DNA from: Sagittula stellata E-37
Lineage (GTDB): Bacteria; Pseudomonadota; Alphaproteobacteria; Rhodobacterales; Rhodobacteraceae
Assembly: GCF_039724765.1 (NCBI RefSeq)
Contig: NZ_CP155729.1
Span: forward strand, 496,001 to 560,000
Length of the DNA: 64,000 nt
Direction of reading: 5' to 3'
Under the pieces are notes generated by a model, which saw only the letters and a list, made by a program, of their open reading frames with translations, was not told where the DNA came from and made no database searches. A program made the position numbers and the translations under genes. Shown in pieces: positions 36,679-46,056 of the stretch. Each line of letters opens with the position of its first letter. Positions within the stretch are counted from its first letter, which is position 1.

Positions 36679-37761
36679 ATGAGTGGCCTCACCGAAGCAG
36701 GCGCGCAACTGCGCGAAGACCTGAGCACCCGGCACGGGGTGTCCCGCGAAGCCGTGCAGACGCTGATGGATGCGGTTCTGCGCGGTGGCGGCACACAGGC
36801 GCAGTTCGACATCCCAGAACTTGGCGGCATGGGTCAGTGGTCCTGGGGCGGCATGACCATGGTCGGCGACATGTTCAACAACGGGCTGAAAGCGCAGGTC
36901 GACGCGCTGTGCACGGAAATCGCACAGGTTGCCTCGCGCACCCCGCTCTACGAGCGCAGCGCACCGAAGTCAGGCACATATTCCGGCGGCCAGTTCCAGT
37001 CGCAGGGGCTGGGTCAGCCCGGCGGCATGAGCATGGGCCTTGGCGGTTCCTCTGGATGGTGGCCGGAGGGACTTGGCCAGCCCGCAAGCCAGGGGGCGCA
37101 GAACGATCTGAGCTACGCGATCTTTCCCGGCAAGCGGCGGCTGGCGATCAATCTTGCCGGACGGGTGACGGTCTACGACACCGGCAACCACGAGATCGGC
37201 GGCATCAGCCAGCAGCAGGGCGGAAACACGTCCTGGACCTTCACCAGCCAGTACGGCACCGTCGACTTGCGCAGCCTGCAGGAGGTCCGCGAAGACCCGG
37301 AAGAGGCGCCTGCCCCGCAGGAGCCAACCACCGAGGCGCCGGAGCAGGACACGCCAGAAGCCGCGACCTTGGACATGGACAGCGGGTCTTCGGGCGACAG
37401 CACATGGGGCCCGGTCGCGCTGGATGACCCGGACCCGTCACCGGCGGAACCCTCGCAGGCGCCGGAGCTGCCCGAGGCCTCGCGCCCGCCGGAATTCACG
37501 GCGCGGGACAATTCCGCCGCGGCGGAGGACACGCAGGAACCGGCATGGGTCACACCACCGTCGTCCGAGCCGCAGAATGATCCGTTCTCGGCGCCCCGGC
37601 CAGAGCCCGAAGCGCCCTCCATCTACTCCGGTGCGCGGGTCCTGAACTCTGCCGACGAGATCTTTGCCGCGCTGGAAAAGCTGGGTGCCCTGCGCGACAT
37701 CCACATCCTGTCTGACGAGGAATTCGAGGCGAAGAAGGCGGAGCTTTTGTCGCGGCTCTGA
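36679..37761 (+). CDS. SHOCT-domain protein of unknown function
   Basis: A 360-residue protein that I recognise only in part. Residues 1-190 contain helical sequence (SREAVQTLMDAVLRGGGTQA) and glycine/methionine-rich stretches (GGMSMGLGGSSGWWPEG). Residues 200-320 are a low-complexity acidic, proline-rich linker. The C-terminus (ADEIFAALEKLGALRDIHIL, ending KKAELLSRL) is a SHOCT domain, a short oligomerisation module. AAGGGA lies 7 nt before the start. No signal peptide or membrane segment is present. It may be a scaffold; context gives no clear partner apart from the convergent ClpP-fold gene. Confidence 0.7.
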   Translation: MSGLTEAGAQLREDLSTRHGVSREAVQTLMDAVLRGGGTQAQFDIPELGGMGQWSWGGMTMVGDMFNNGLKAQVDALCTEIAQVASRTPLYERSAPKSGTYSGGQFQSQGLGQPGGMSMGLGGSSGWWPEGLGQPASQGAQNDLSYAIFPGKRRLAINLAGRVTVYDTGNHEIGGISQQQGGNTSWTFTSQYGTVDLRSLQEVREDPEEAPAPQEPTTEAPEQDTPEAATLDMDSGSSGDSTWGPVALDDPDPSPAEPSQAPELPEASRPPEFTARDNSAAAEDTQEPAWVTPPSSEPQNDPFSAPRPEPEAPSIYSGARVLNSADEIFAALEKLGALRDIHILSDEEFEAKKAELLSRL

Positions 37762-37790
37762 CGGCCCGCGCTTTCCGCCCCGGTTCGGCC

Positions 37791-39188
37791 TCAGTCGAAG
37801 ATCGCCCCTTCGCGCGCGGTGTCGAGCACGCAGAACCGGTTGCCGGACGACGGGTTCAGCCAGCAGCGCCATGCGTTGCCCTCGATCCCCTGCTCCGCGG
37901 CCACGCGCATCATCGCATCGCGGGAGGCCTTGGTGGAGAACTTGCTGATGTAACGGCTTTCGGTGTTCGTCTTCGCGCCGTTCAACTTCGGCCCGCTGCC
38001 GGTTTCTTCGACCACGGTGCGCGCGCCGGAGGGCCATGTGAAGGTGAAGACCTCCGTCGTGCCCTGCGGTGTGCGGGTCAATGTGCAAAGGTCCTGATCG
38101 CGCAACTCCGCATCCCGCAGCACAAGGCAGAGCGCGCGGGCGGTTGTGCTGGCAGGCGCGCCGCCGCCGGTGCTTTCGGGCGTCCAGTCGTCGCGCCGGG
38201 CGAGGGAGGCCAGGCGCGTCTCGGGCGCGGCCAGCCACGCGTAGGGCATGTCCATGAAGACATCGAGCGTCCCGTCCAGCAGCCGGGTCGGGGTGTGGTC
38301 TGCGGACAGCGGCTGCCACCCGAAGGAACACGGGACCTTTCCGGGGTAACGGTAGGTGGCATCGACTGTGACAAACACGTAGGATTCGTCGGGATCGGGC
38401 TTGGACAGTTCGATGTCGTCCGCCCGTAGCCTCGGCTCGACAGAGGCCGCGGCGCCCGCCGCCTTCGGCGCGGCGCGGTTCATGTTGTTGCACATCGTCG
38501 CGACAAGGTCCCGCGTCAGCTCGGTCGGTGCCTTCACCGGCGTGACCTGAATGTGCCACGACGCCGACTGACCGACCGTTTCGAGATAGGTCATGCTGTC
38601 GGGCGGCGTGGTCAGGATGATGCTCATCAGGGCGTCGGTGATGTAGATCTTTTCCTTCAGCTCCTGCAACTGGCCGATCCCGGCAAGCGCGACGCCGTAC
38701 GCGCGGCTGACCGTCTCGGCGGTATAGTTGCCGTCCTCGACCGTCAGTGAGGGGGAATGGAAACCGAGCCGCGCGGTCGGGTGCAGGATGCGCCTGGTCT
38801 TCCGGTCGGTGAACGTGTCGGCATAATAGGTGTTCGCTGCGCCGCCCAGGAAGGCCACCGCGCAAGCGCTTTCGCAGCGGGTGTCGCGCGCGACAGCGGT
38901 GATCGTCTTGCTGTCGCTGAAGAACCGGGCCAGCCGGATGCCCTCGGCCAGCGAGCCGCCGGGACTGTCGAGGCATATGGTCAGGGAATAGGATTCCTCC
39001 GGATCGCCGTCGGCGGCGGCCATCTCCCGCACGCGCGAGCGGATGGCGTCGGAGGCCTTTTCGGTGTCGCCTGGCGCGATGATCCCCCTGAGGGTCACGG
39101 CACAGCCCATGACCGGGTCCCCTCCGTCGATGATGTCGGCGGCAAGGGCGGGGGTGCCCAGAAGCATGAAGGCCAAGGCAAGACGCAT
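37791..39188 (-). CDS. Secreted ClpP/SppA-fold protein
   Basis: A 465-residue protein with a clear signal peptide (MRLALAFMLLGTPALA, cleavage after AxA). The mature N-terminal half has the ClpP/crotonase signature: DSPGGSLAEG (74-83), the nucleophile in CESAC (Ser107) followed by AVAFLGG, and LGFHSP with His144. These suggest an intact serine-protease dyad facing the periplasm. The C-terminal half (from about 250) has several cysteines and is unlike anything I know. It is convergent with the SHOCT gene, 29 nt apart. Proteolysis of a periplasmic or membrane target is inferred. Confidence 0.72.
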   Translation of the reverse strand: MRLALAFMLLGTPALAADIIDGGDPVMGCAVTLRGIIAPGDTEKASDAIRSRVREMAAADGDPEESYSLTICLDSPGGSLAEGIRLARFFSDSKTITAVARDTRCESACAVAFLGGAANTYYADTFTDRKTRRILHPTARLGFHSPSLTVEDGNYTAETVSRAYGVALAGIGQLQELKEKIYITDALMSIILTTPPDSMTYLETVGQSASWHIQVTPVKAPTELTRDLVATMCNNMNRAAPKAAGAAASVEPRLRADDIELSKPDPDESYVFVTVDATYRYPGKVPCSFGWQPLSADHTPTRLLDGTLDVFMDMPYAWLAAPETRLASLARRDDWTPESTGGGAPASTTARALCLVLRDAELRDQDLCTLTRTPQGTTEVFTFTWPSGARTVVEETGSGPKLNGAKTNTESRYISKFSTKASRDAMMRVAAEQGIEGNAWRCWLNPSSGNRFCVLDTAREGAIFD

Positions 39189-39382
39189 TCGAAAGTCCTT
39201 TCAACAAGATAGCCCGACCCTTACCTGCCGGAGCGGGAAGGTCAACGCGATGGGGGCTGTCTTTTCTGGACTTAATCCGGCAATTGAACTGGCCCTATCG
39301 CGGGCCGGGGTCGCTGGCTAGATTGGCACGCAAAGCCCGGACGGAGCCTCCGCCGGGAACCGTATGTCCGGGGAGACACTCC

Positions 39383-41167
39383 ATGAAAATGACCACCGAA
39401 GAAGCCTTCGTGAAGGTGCTGCAGCGCCACGGGATCGAGCATGCCTTCGGCATCATCGGATCGGCCTTCATGCCGATTTCCGACCTCTTCCCGCAGGCGG
39501 GCATCATGTTCTGGGATTGCGCGCACGAAGGGTCGGGCGGGATGATGGCGGACGGGTACACCCGCGCGTCGGGCAAGATGTCGATGATGATCGCGCAGAA
39601 CGGCCCGGGCATCACCAATTTCGTCACCGCCGTGAAGACCGCCTACTGGAACCACACACCGCTGCTGCTGGTGACGCCGCAGGCGGCGAACAAGACCATC
39701 GGGCAGGGCGGTTTCCAGGAAGTGGAGCAGATGGCGCTGTTCCGGGACATGGTCGCCTATCAGGAAGAGGTGCGCGATCCTTCCCGCGTGGCCGAGGTGC
39801 TGACGCGTGTGATCTCGAAGGCGAAGCAGGCCAGCGCACCGGCGCAGATCAACATGCCGCGCGATTTCTGGACCCAGATCGTCGATATCGAGATCCCGGA
39901 ACCGATCGAGTTCGAACGCTCTTCGGGTGGAGAGACCTCTGTCGCGGCGGCGGCGGAGCTTCTGTCGAACGCCAAGGCGCCGGTGATCCAGAACGGCGCG
40001 GGGGTGGTGCTGTCGAGCGGCGGCATCGCGGCGTCGATGGCGTTGGCGGAGCGGCTCGATGCGCCGGTCTGCGTGGGCTACCAGCACAACGACGCCTTCC
40101 CCGGTTCGCACCCGCTGTTCGCCGGGCCGCTCGGCTACAACGGGTCGAAGGCGGGGATGGAACTGATCCGCGAGGCAGACGTGGTGCTTTGCCTCGGCAC
40201 GCGGCTCAACCCGTTTTCCACCCTGCCGGGCTACGGGATGGAATACTGGCCCAAGGACGCAAAGATCATCCAGGTGGACATCAACCCCGACCGCATCGGC
40301 CTGACCAAGAAGGTGTCGGTCGGCATCGTCGGCGATGCCGCCAGAGTCGCGAATGGCATCCTGCGGCAACTGGCGGCGGATGCCGGGGACGAAGGCCGCG
40401 ATGCCCGCAAGGCGAAGATCGCCGAGACCAAATCGAAGTGGGCGCAGCAGCTTTCGTCGATGGATCACGAGGACGACGATCCGGGCACCACGTGGAACGA
40501 GCGCGCCCGCGCGGACAAGCCCGACTGGATGAGCCCGCGCATGGCGTGGCGCGCGATCCAGTCCGCGCTGCCTCAGGACGCGATCATCAGCAGCGATATC
40601 GGCAACAACTGCGCCATCGGCAACGCCTACCCGTCCTTCGACGAGGGGCGAAAGTACCTGGCGCCGGGTTTGTTCGGCCCCTGCGGCTATGGCCTGCCCG
40701 CGATCATTGGCGCCAAGATCGGCTGCCCTGACGTGCCGGTGGTGGGCTTTGCCGGGGACGGCGCCTTCGGCATCTCGGTCACGGAACTGACGGCCATCGG
40801 CCGGAAGGAGTGGCCCGCGATCACCCACATCGTTTTCCGCAACTATCAGTGGGGCGCGGAAAAGCGGAACTCGACGCTCTGGTACGACGACAACTTCGTC
40901 GGCACGGAACTGGACGAGCAGGTGAGCTATGCCGGAATCGCGCAGGCCTGCGGGCTGAAGGGCGTGGTTGCGCGCTCCATGGACGAACTCCGCGACGCGC
41001 TGACAGAGGCCTGCCGCGCCCAGATGGAAGACGGTGTGACCACGCTGATCGAGGCGATGATCAACCAGGAACTGGGCGAACCCTTCCGCCGCGACGCGAT
41101 GAAGAAGCCCAATGTCGTCGCCGGTATCGACCCTGCGGACATGCGGCCCCAGCCGGGCCATGGCTGA
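39383..41167 (+). CDS. xsc: Sulfoacetaldehyde acetyltransferase
   Basis: A 594-residue thiamine-diphosphate enzyme that converts sulfoacetaldehyde and phosphate to acetyl phosphate and sulfite, the key step in taurine and related sulfonate breakdown. The N-terminal ThDP domain starts MKMTTEEAFVKVLQRHGIEHAFG and contains the conserved Glu region and IAQNGPGITNFVTAV. The C-terminal domain has the GDG ThDP-Mg motif in FAGDGAFGISVTELTAI. Length matches known Xsc (about 590). The start has GGGGAGAC upstream. Neighbours agree: phosphotransacetylase next door (but convergent) uses the acetyl phosphate, and soeABC beyond it removes the sulfite. Confidence 0.95.
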   Translation: MKMTTEEAFVKVLQRHGIEHAFGIIGSAFMPISDLFPQAGIMFWDCAHEGSGGMMADGYTRASGKMSMMIAQNGPGITNFVTAVKTAYWNHTPLLLVTPQAANKTIGQGGFQEVEQMALFRDMVAYQEEVRDPSRVAEVLTRVISKAKQASAPAQINMPRDFWTQIVDIEIPEPIEFERSSGGETSVAAAAELLSNAKAPVIQNGAGVVLSSGGIAASMALAERLDAPVCVGYQHNDAFPGSHPLFAGPLGYNGSKAGMELIREADVVLCLGTRLNPFSTLPGYGMEYWPKDAKIIQVDINPDRIGLTKKVSVGIVGDAARVANGILRQLAADAGDEGRDARKAKIAETKSKWAQQLSSMDHEDDDPGTTWNERARADKPDWMSPRMAWRAIQSALPQDAIISSDIGNNCAIGNAYPSFDEGRKYLAPGLFGPCGYGLPAIIGAKIGCPDVPVVGFAGDGAFGISVTELTAIGRKEWPAITHIVFRNYQWGAEKRNSTLWYDDNFVGTELDEQVSYAGIAQACGLKGVVARSMDELRDALTEACRAQMEDGVTTLIEAMINQELGEPFRRDAMKKPNVVAGIDPADMRPQPGHG

Positions 41168-41225
41168 ACGGTCGGAAAGGGCGGCGTGCCTTGGCGGGCC
41201 GCCCGTCGTCGAGGGGTGTTTCGCG

Positions 41226-42080
41226 TCAGCCCATCGCGATGCAAAGCGCGGTGGCGGCGACGATGTCGTCCACGCTGGCGCCACGGCTCAGGTCGCAGAC
41301 CGGCCTGCGGAAGCCCTGCAGCATCGGCCCGATGGCCTGCGCCCCGGCCAGTTCCTGCGCCAGCTTGTAGGCGATATTGCCCGCGTCGAGCGACGGAAAG
41401 ATCAGAGTGTTGGCATCGCCCGCGCCCATCCCCTTCGTGGCGGCGATGGCGGCGTTCAGTGCCGCGTCGGCCTGGATCGGTCCGGTGAAACCGGTCTGCC
41501 CGGCGGCGGCACGCACGATGTCGACGGATGGCCCCGCGCCGCTGGTGCCAGTGGAAAAGGACAAAAGCGCCACCCGCGCCTCCCCCAGCAGCGCGGTTGC
41601 GGACAGGGCAGAGGCCCTTGCGATGGCGGCCAGCCCCCCGGCGTCGGGGGCCACGTTCACGGCGCAGTCGGCAAAGATCATCTCTCGCCCGTCGGGAAAG
41701 ACCATCAGGAAGAAGCTGGACGGGATCGTCACGCCCTCCGCCAGGCCGATGGCGATGGAGGCCGCCTCGATCACCCGGCGTGTCGGGTTGGCGATACCGG
41801 CGACCATGGCCTCTGCCTCACCCGCGGCGACCATGGCGGCGGCCCGGAACAGCGGGCGCGCCAGCATCCGCCGGGCGATCGGCTCTTTCATGCCGCGCGC
41901 GCCGGTCAGGGCCGCGACCTGTGCTTCCGTCGCGGTATCGGTCAGCGAGACGGGCATCGCCAGCCCCTCGGCCAGAAGACGCTCGCGGGCAGCGTCTATG
42001 CGCGGCTCTCCCGCTTCGGGAAAGACCACACGGGCCTGCCGGGCGCGGGCCGTTTCGAATGCCTGTTCCAGAACCGCCAT
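41226..42080 (-). CDS. pta: Phosphate acetyltransferase
   Basis: A 284-residue PTA_PTB enzyme making acetyl-CoA from acetyl phosphate. Visible are RQARVVFPEAGEPRIDAA, EAMVAGIANPTRRVIEAA, IFADCAVNVAPDAGGLA, LSFSTGTSGAGPSVDIV and LIFPSLDAGNIAYKLAQ, the family's core. It is the short form without the N-terminal DRTGG part, as usual beside xsc in Roseobacters. The gene is convergent with xsc (58 nt between stops) instead of downstream on the same strand, so the two must be transcribed separately. Start ATG 42080 follows a GGGGGTGGC site. Confidence 0.92.
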   Translation of the reverse strand: MAVLEQAFETARARQARVVFPEAGEPRIDAARERLLAEGLAMPVSLTDTATEAQVAALTGARGMKEPIARRMLARPLFRAAAMVAAGEAEAMVAGIANPTRRVIEAASIAIGLAEGVTIPSSFFLMVFPDGREMIFADCAVNVAPDAGGLAAIARASALSATALLGEARVALLSFSTGTSGAGPSVDIVRAAAGQTGFTGPIQADAALNAAIAATKGMGAGDANTLIFPSLDAGNIAYKLAQELAGAQAIGPMLQGFRRPVCDLSRGASVDDIVAATALCIAMG

Positions 42081-42329
42081 GCCACCCCCGCCACCGATGC
42101 GCGGCAGACTTTGACCGCGCGGCGGGCGAAGATCAACCTGCGGGGGCCAGCGCTGCGCGCCCGCGAACATCGTTCCGGAAGTGGCGCCCGGATCGCCAAA
42201 CGTGTCCCGCTTTGGCCGAGTTTCGCGGAACTGCGGCCCGGATGCTTGCGGTCCGGCGGAATTGATCTACCAATGATGCAGACGTGCCCCCGGGTCCCCC
42301 GAGAAGCGGCACGGTGACAGGGAGGCCGG

Positions 42330-45146
42330 ATGGGAGAGCCACGGGTCGATACAGCGCCGCGTATCTCGGATGAGGTCCGCAAGACGACGTGCTACATGTG
42401 CGCCTGCCGCTGCGGGATCAACGTGCACATGAAGTCCGGCAAGGTCGCCTATATCGAAGGCAATCGTGACCACCCGGTGAACAAGGGCGTGCTCTGCGCG
42501 AAGGGCAGCGCCGGGATCATGCAGCACAATTCGCCCGCCCGGCTGAGGGCGCCCCTGCGTCGCACAGGCCCGCGCGGTTCGGGCGAATTCGAGGAAATCA
42601 CCTGGGAAGAGGCACTGGAAACAGCGGTTTCCTGGCTGAAACCCCTGCGCGAGACGGCGCCCGAAAAGCTGGCCTTCTTCACCGGGCGCGACCAGTCGCA
42701 AAGCTTCACCGGCTGGTGGGCGCAGCAATACGGCACGCCGAACTTCGCGGCACATGGCGGCTTCTGCTCCGTCAACATGGCGGCGGCGGGCATCTACACC
42801 ATGGGCGGCGCCTTCTGGGAGTTCGGCTCCCCCGACTGGGAGCACGCGAAGCTCTTCGTGCTGTTCGGCGTGGCCGAGGACCACGACAGCAACCCGATCA
42901 AGATGGGGATCGGCAAGCTCAAGGCGCGCGGTGCGAAGATCGTCGGCGTGAACCCGGTGCGCTCCGGCTACAACGCCGTGGCGGACGATTGGGTGGGGAT
43001 CACGCCGGGCACCGACGGCCTGCTGATCCTCAGCCTCGTGCATTGCCTGTTGAAGGCCGGGCGCATCGACCTCGACTACCTGTCGCGCTTCACCGACGCG
43101 CCGGTCCTCCTCGACGGCGACCCGCGGTCCGATACGCATGGCCTGTTTCTGCGCGACGGGGAGGGCAAGCCCCTTGTCGTCGACCGGCTGAGCGGCAAGA
43201 CGGTGGCCTTCGACACACCCGGCATCCGGCCCGACCTGGCCGGTCACATCCGGCGGGCCGGCGTCAGCCACGGCACGGTCATGTCCCGTCTGGCCGAGAC
43301 CTACCTGTCCGACAGCTACGCGCCCGAGGCGGTGGCCGACCGCTGCGGCCTGACGCCCGCGCGTATCCGCGCCCTGGCGGCCGAGATCGCCCGCGCCGCC
43401 TTCGATGCGCCGGTGGTGCTGGACCGCCCCTGGACCGACTTCCGGGGCGAGCGGCATGCGCAGATGATCGGCCGCCCGGTGGCCTTCCACGCCATGCGCG
43501 GCATCTCGGCCCATTCCAACGGATTTCAGACCTGCCGCGCGCTGCACCTCTTGCAGATCCTGATCGGCGCGGTGGAGACGCCAGGCGGCATGCGGTTCAA
43601 GCCGCCTTACCCGAAACCCGCCACCGCCCACCCGAAACCGCACGCACAGTCGGTTCCGGGCCAGCCGCTGAACGGCCCGCACCTCGGCTACCCGCAGGGG
43701 CCTGCCGACCTCGCGCTTGGGCCGGACGGCAAGGCGCTGAGGATCGACAAGGCCTTCACCTGGGAAAACCCGCTGTCCGCCCACGGGCTGATGCACATGG
43801 TGATCTCAAATGCGGTCGCCGGAGACCCGTACAGGATCGACACGCTGTTCCTCTACATGGCGAACATGGCGTGGAACTCCTCCATGAACACGCAAGGCGT
43901 GATGGAGATGCTGACCCGCACCGACGACAGCGGCGACTACGTCATCCCGCGCATCATCTACTCCGATGCCTATTCGTCCGAGATGGTGGCCTACGCCGAC
44001 CTGATCCTGCCCGACACCACCTACCTCGAACGGCACGACTGCATCTCGTTGCTCGACCGCCCCATATCGGAACCCGGCGCCGCCGCCGACGCGATCCGCT
44101 GGCCGGTGGTGGAGCCCGACCGCGACGTGCGCGGTTTCCAGTCGGTGCTGCTGGACCTCGGCGCACGGCTGGGCCTGCCGGGCATGGTGGACGACGCGGG
44201 CGCGCCGCTTTACGACGATTACGCCGACTACATGGTTAATCACGAACGCAAACCCGGCATCGGCCCGCTCTCCGGCTGGCGCCTGGGCAAAAACGGGCTG
44301 CAACACGGGCGAGGCGACCCGAACGGCGGACAACTCGACAGCTACATCGCCAACGGCGGCTTCAACGCCATGCATATCCCGGTGGATGCGCAGTACTTCA
44401 AGCCGTGGAACATGGGCTACCAGGACTGGGCGGTGGAACACGGCCTGATGGACGCGCCCACCCCCTACCTCTTCACCCTCTACGCCGAACCCCTGCGTCG
44501 CTTCCAGCGCGCCGCCGAGGGCAAGGGCGACGTCCAGCCGCCCGACCACCTGCGCGACCGGATCAGGGACTGCCTGACGCCGCTGCCCGTCTGGTATCCC
44601 CCTTTCGACGGCGGCGACACAGCGGACTTCCCGATCCACGCGCTGACCCAGCGGCCCATGGCGATGTACCACTCCTGGGGCAGCCAGAACGCCTGGCTGC
44701 GCCAGATCCACGGCCACAACCCGCTCTACCTGCCGACGGCGCTCATGCAGGCACAGGGCCTGCACGACGGCGACTGGGTGCGCGTCACCTCCCCGCACGG
44801 AGAGATCACCGTCCCGGTTCTGGAAATGGTCGCGCTGAACCCGAATACGGTCTGGACGTGGAACGCTATCGGCAAGCGCAAGGGGGCCTGGGCGCTGGAC
44901 CCGGACGCGCCCGAGGCAACGAAGGGCTTCCTGCTCAACCACCTGATCCACGAACTCCTGCCCCCGAAGGGCGACGGCCTGAGATGGTCGAACTCCGACC
45001 CGGTCACCGGGCAGGCCGCATGGTTCGACCTGCGCGTCCGCATCGCAAAGGCCACCCCCCCGCAGGAGGCGCGTCCGCAGACCGGCCGGCAGACCAGCCC
45101 CGTTCCTCCCTCTCCGGACACCCTCCGCTGGCAGGTCAGGGACTGA
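42330..45146 (+). CDS. soeA: Sulfite dehydrogenase molybdopterin subunit
   Basis: A 938-residue molybdopterin oxidoreductase of the DMSO-reductase superfamily. The N-terminal 4Fe-4S motif is CYMCACRCG with a fourth Cys in LCAKG; MGD-binding stretches follow (LFGVAEDHDSNPIK, VGVNPVRSGYN, ALTQRPMAMYHSWGSQNAW). No twin-arginine signal is present, so it is cytoplasmic, as SoeA is. The next two genes encode a four-cluster ferredoxin subunit and a DmsC/NrfD-like anchor. With xsc adjacent this matches SoeABC, which oxidises sulfite to sulfate and feeds electrons to the quinone pool. Formate or polysulfide oxidation is less likely in this context. GGGAGG lies before the start. Confidence 0.85.
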   Translation: MGEPRVDTAPRISDEVRKTTCYMCACRCGINVHMKSGKVAYIEGNRDHPVNKGVLCAKGSAGIMQHNSPARLRAPLRRTGPRGSGEFEEITWEEALETAVSWLKPLRETAPEKLAFFTGRDQSQSFTGWWAQQYGTPNFAAHGGFCSVNMAAAGIYTMGGAFWEFGSPDWEHAKLFVLFGVAEDHDSNPIKMGIGKLKARGAKIVGVNPVRSGYNAVADDWVGITPGTDGLLILSLVHCLLKAGRIDLDYLSRFTDAPVLLDGDPRSDTHGLFLRDGEGKPLVVDRLSGKTVAFDTPGIRPDLAGHIRRAGVSHGTVMSRLAETYLSDSYAPEAVADRCGLTPARIRALAAEIARAAFDAPVVLDRPWTDFRGERHAQMIGRPVAFHAMRGISAHSNGFQTCRALHLLQILIGAVETPGGMRFKPPYPKPATAHPKPHAQSVPGQPLNGPHLGYPQGPADLALGPDGKALRIDKAFTWENPLSAHGLMHMVISNAVAGDPYRIDTLFLYMANMAWNSSMNTQGVMEMLTRTDDSGDYVIPRIIYSDAYSSEMVAYADLILPDTTYLERHDCISLLDRPISEPGAAADAIRWPVVEPDRDVRGFQSVLLDLGARLGLPGMVDDAGAPLYDDYADYMVNHERKPGIGPLSGWRLGKNGLQHGRGDPNGGQLDSYIANGGFNAMHIPVDAQYFKPWNMGYQDWAVEHGLMDAPTPYLFTLYAEPLRRFQRAAEGKGDVQPPDHLRDRIRDCLTPLPVWYPPFDGGDTADFPIHALTQRPMAMYHSWGSQNAWLRQIHGHNPLYLPTALMQAQGLHDGDWVRVTSPHGEITVPVLEMVALNPNTVWTWNAIGKRKGAWALDPDAPEATKGFLLNHLIHELLPPKGDGLRWSNSDPVTGQAAWFDLRVRIAKATPPQEARPQTGRQTSPVPPSPDTLRWQVRD

Positions 45147-45150
45147 CCCC

Positions 45151-45180
45151 ATGTTTCTCTGCTTCCCAAATACTCACGGC
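45151..45180. repeat. Degenerate REP-like element, family 1, copy 3
   Basis: GTTTCTCTGC-TTCCCAAATACTC resembles the head of the elements at 15484 and 27273, but the palindromic tail is missing. It lies in the 99-nt gap between soeA and soeB. Confidence 0.4.
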
Positions 45181-45245
45181 ACAGGCCTGACCACCCCGCG
45201 CGTCCGCCCGGCAAGGGCCACGGCCAACCTTCGGGGCGCCCTCAA

Positions 45246-45995
45246 ATGACACAACTGCCCGAACGCACCGACAGGACACTCGGCCTTGTCATCGACCTCG
45301 ACACCTGTGTCGGCTGCCATGCCTGCGTCGTGGCCTGCAAGGGCTGGAACACGCAAAGCCAGCCCTCGCCGCTCTCGGACACCGACCCATACGGCGCCGA
45401 TCCCTCTGGTACCTTCCTCAACCGCGTGCACAGCTATGAGGTCACGCCGGAGGCGGGCGCAGCCCAGCTGGTGCACTTCCCGAAAAGCTGCCTGCACTGC
45501 GAGGACGCGCCCTGCGTCACCGTCTGCCCCACCGGCGCCAGCTTCAAGCGGACCGAAGACGGCATCGTGCTGGTGAACGAAAGCGACTGCATCGGCTGCG
45601 GCCTCTGCGCCTGGGCATGCCCCTACGGCGCGCGCGAGCTGGACGCCGCCGAAGGGGTGATGAAGAAATGCACCCTCTGCGTCGACCGGATCTACAACGA
45701 GAACCTGCCCGAGGAGGACCGCGTCCCGGCCTGCGTCCGCACCTGTCCGGCGGGCGCGCGGCATTTCGGAGACCTCTCCGACCCCGACAGCCCCGTCAGC
45801 CTGCTGGTGGCAGAGCGCGGCGGGTTCGACCTCATGCCCGAACAGGGCACCAGACCCGTGAACAAGTACCTTCCGCCCCGACCCCGGGACACCTGGGAAG
45901 AGGAAACCGACGTGCTGGCCCCGTGGCTCGCGCCGGTGGCGGAGGAGCCGCGCGGCTTCCTCGGCTGGCTCGACCGGGCCCTCGACAAACTCTGA
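45246..45995 (+). CDS. soeB: Sulfite dehydrogenase iron-sulfur subunit
   Basis: A 249-residue ferredoxin-type subunit with four cysteine groups for four 4Fe-4S clusters: CVGCHACVVAC, CLHCEDAPCVTVCP, CIGCGLCAWACPYG and CTLCVD with CVRTCP. The layout is that of DmsB/SoeB-like electron-transfer subunits. It would pass electrons from SoeA to the membrane subunit SoeC. It follows soeA after 99 nt and precedes soeC by 61 nt, with a short palindrome in the latter gap. Confidence 0.88.
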   Translation: MTQLPERTDRTLGLVIDLDTCVGCHACVVACKGWNTQSQPSPLSDTDPYGADPSGTFLNRVHSYEVTPEAGAAQLVHFPKSCLHCEDAPCVTVCPTGASFKRTEDGIVLVNESDCIGCGLCAWACPYGARELDAAEGVMKKCTLCVDRIYNENLPEEDRVPACVRTCPAGARHFGDLSDPDSPVSLLVAERGGFDLMPEQGTRPVNKYLPPRPRDTWEEETDVLAPWLAPVAEEPRGFLGWLDRALDKL

Positions 45996-46015
45996 ATCAT
46001 CTGGCGCAACACCCT

Positions 46016-46038
46016 GTAGGGCGGGGCTTTGCGCCGCC
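46016..46038. repeat. Short palindrome, family 2, copy 1
   Basis: GTAGGGCGGGGC-TTT-GCGCCGCC, nearly identical to 55623-55645 and related to 47941-47962 (opposite orientation) and 50437-50458. It lies in the soeB-soeC gap. Confidence 0.7.
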
Positions 46039-46056
46039 TTCCTCCGAAGGACAAGA

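Noticed and set aside
42330..45146. Formate dehydrogenase, nitrate reductase or polysulfide reductase identity
   Set aside because: No export signal, and the genes beside it (xsc, pta) and the three-subunit layout fit SoeABC better. Not excluded by sequence alone.
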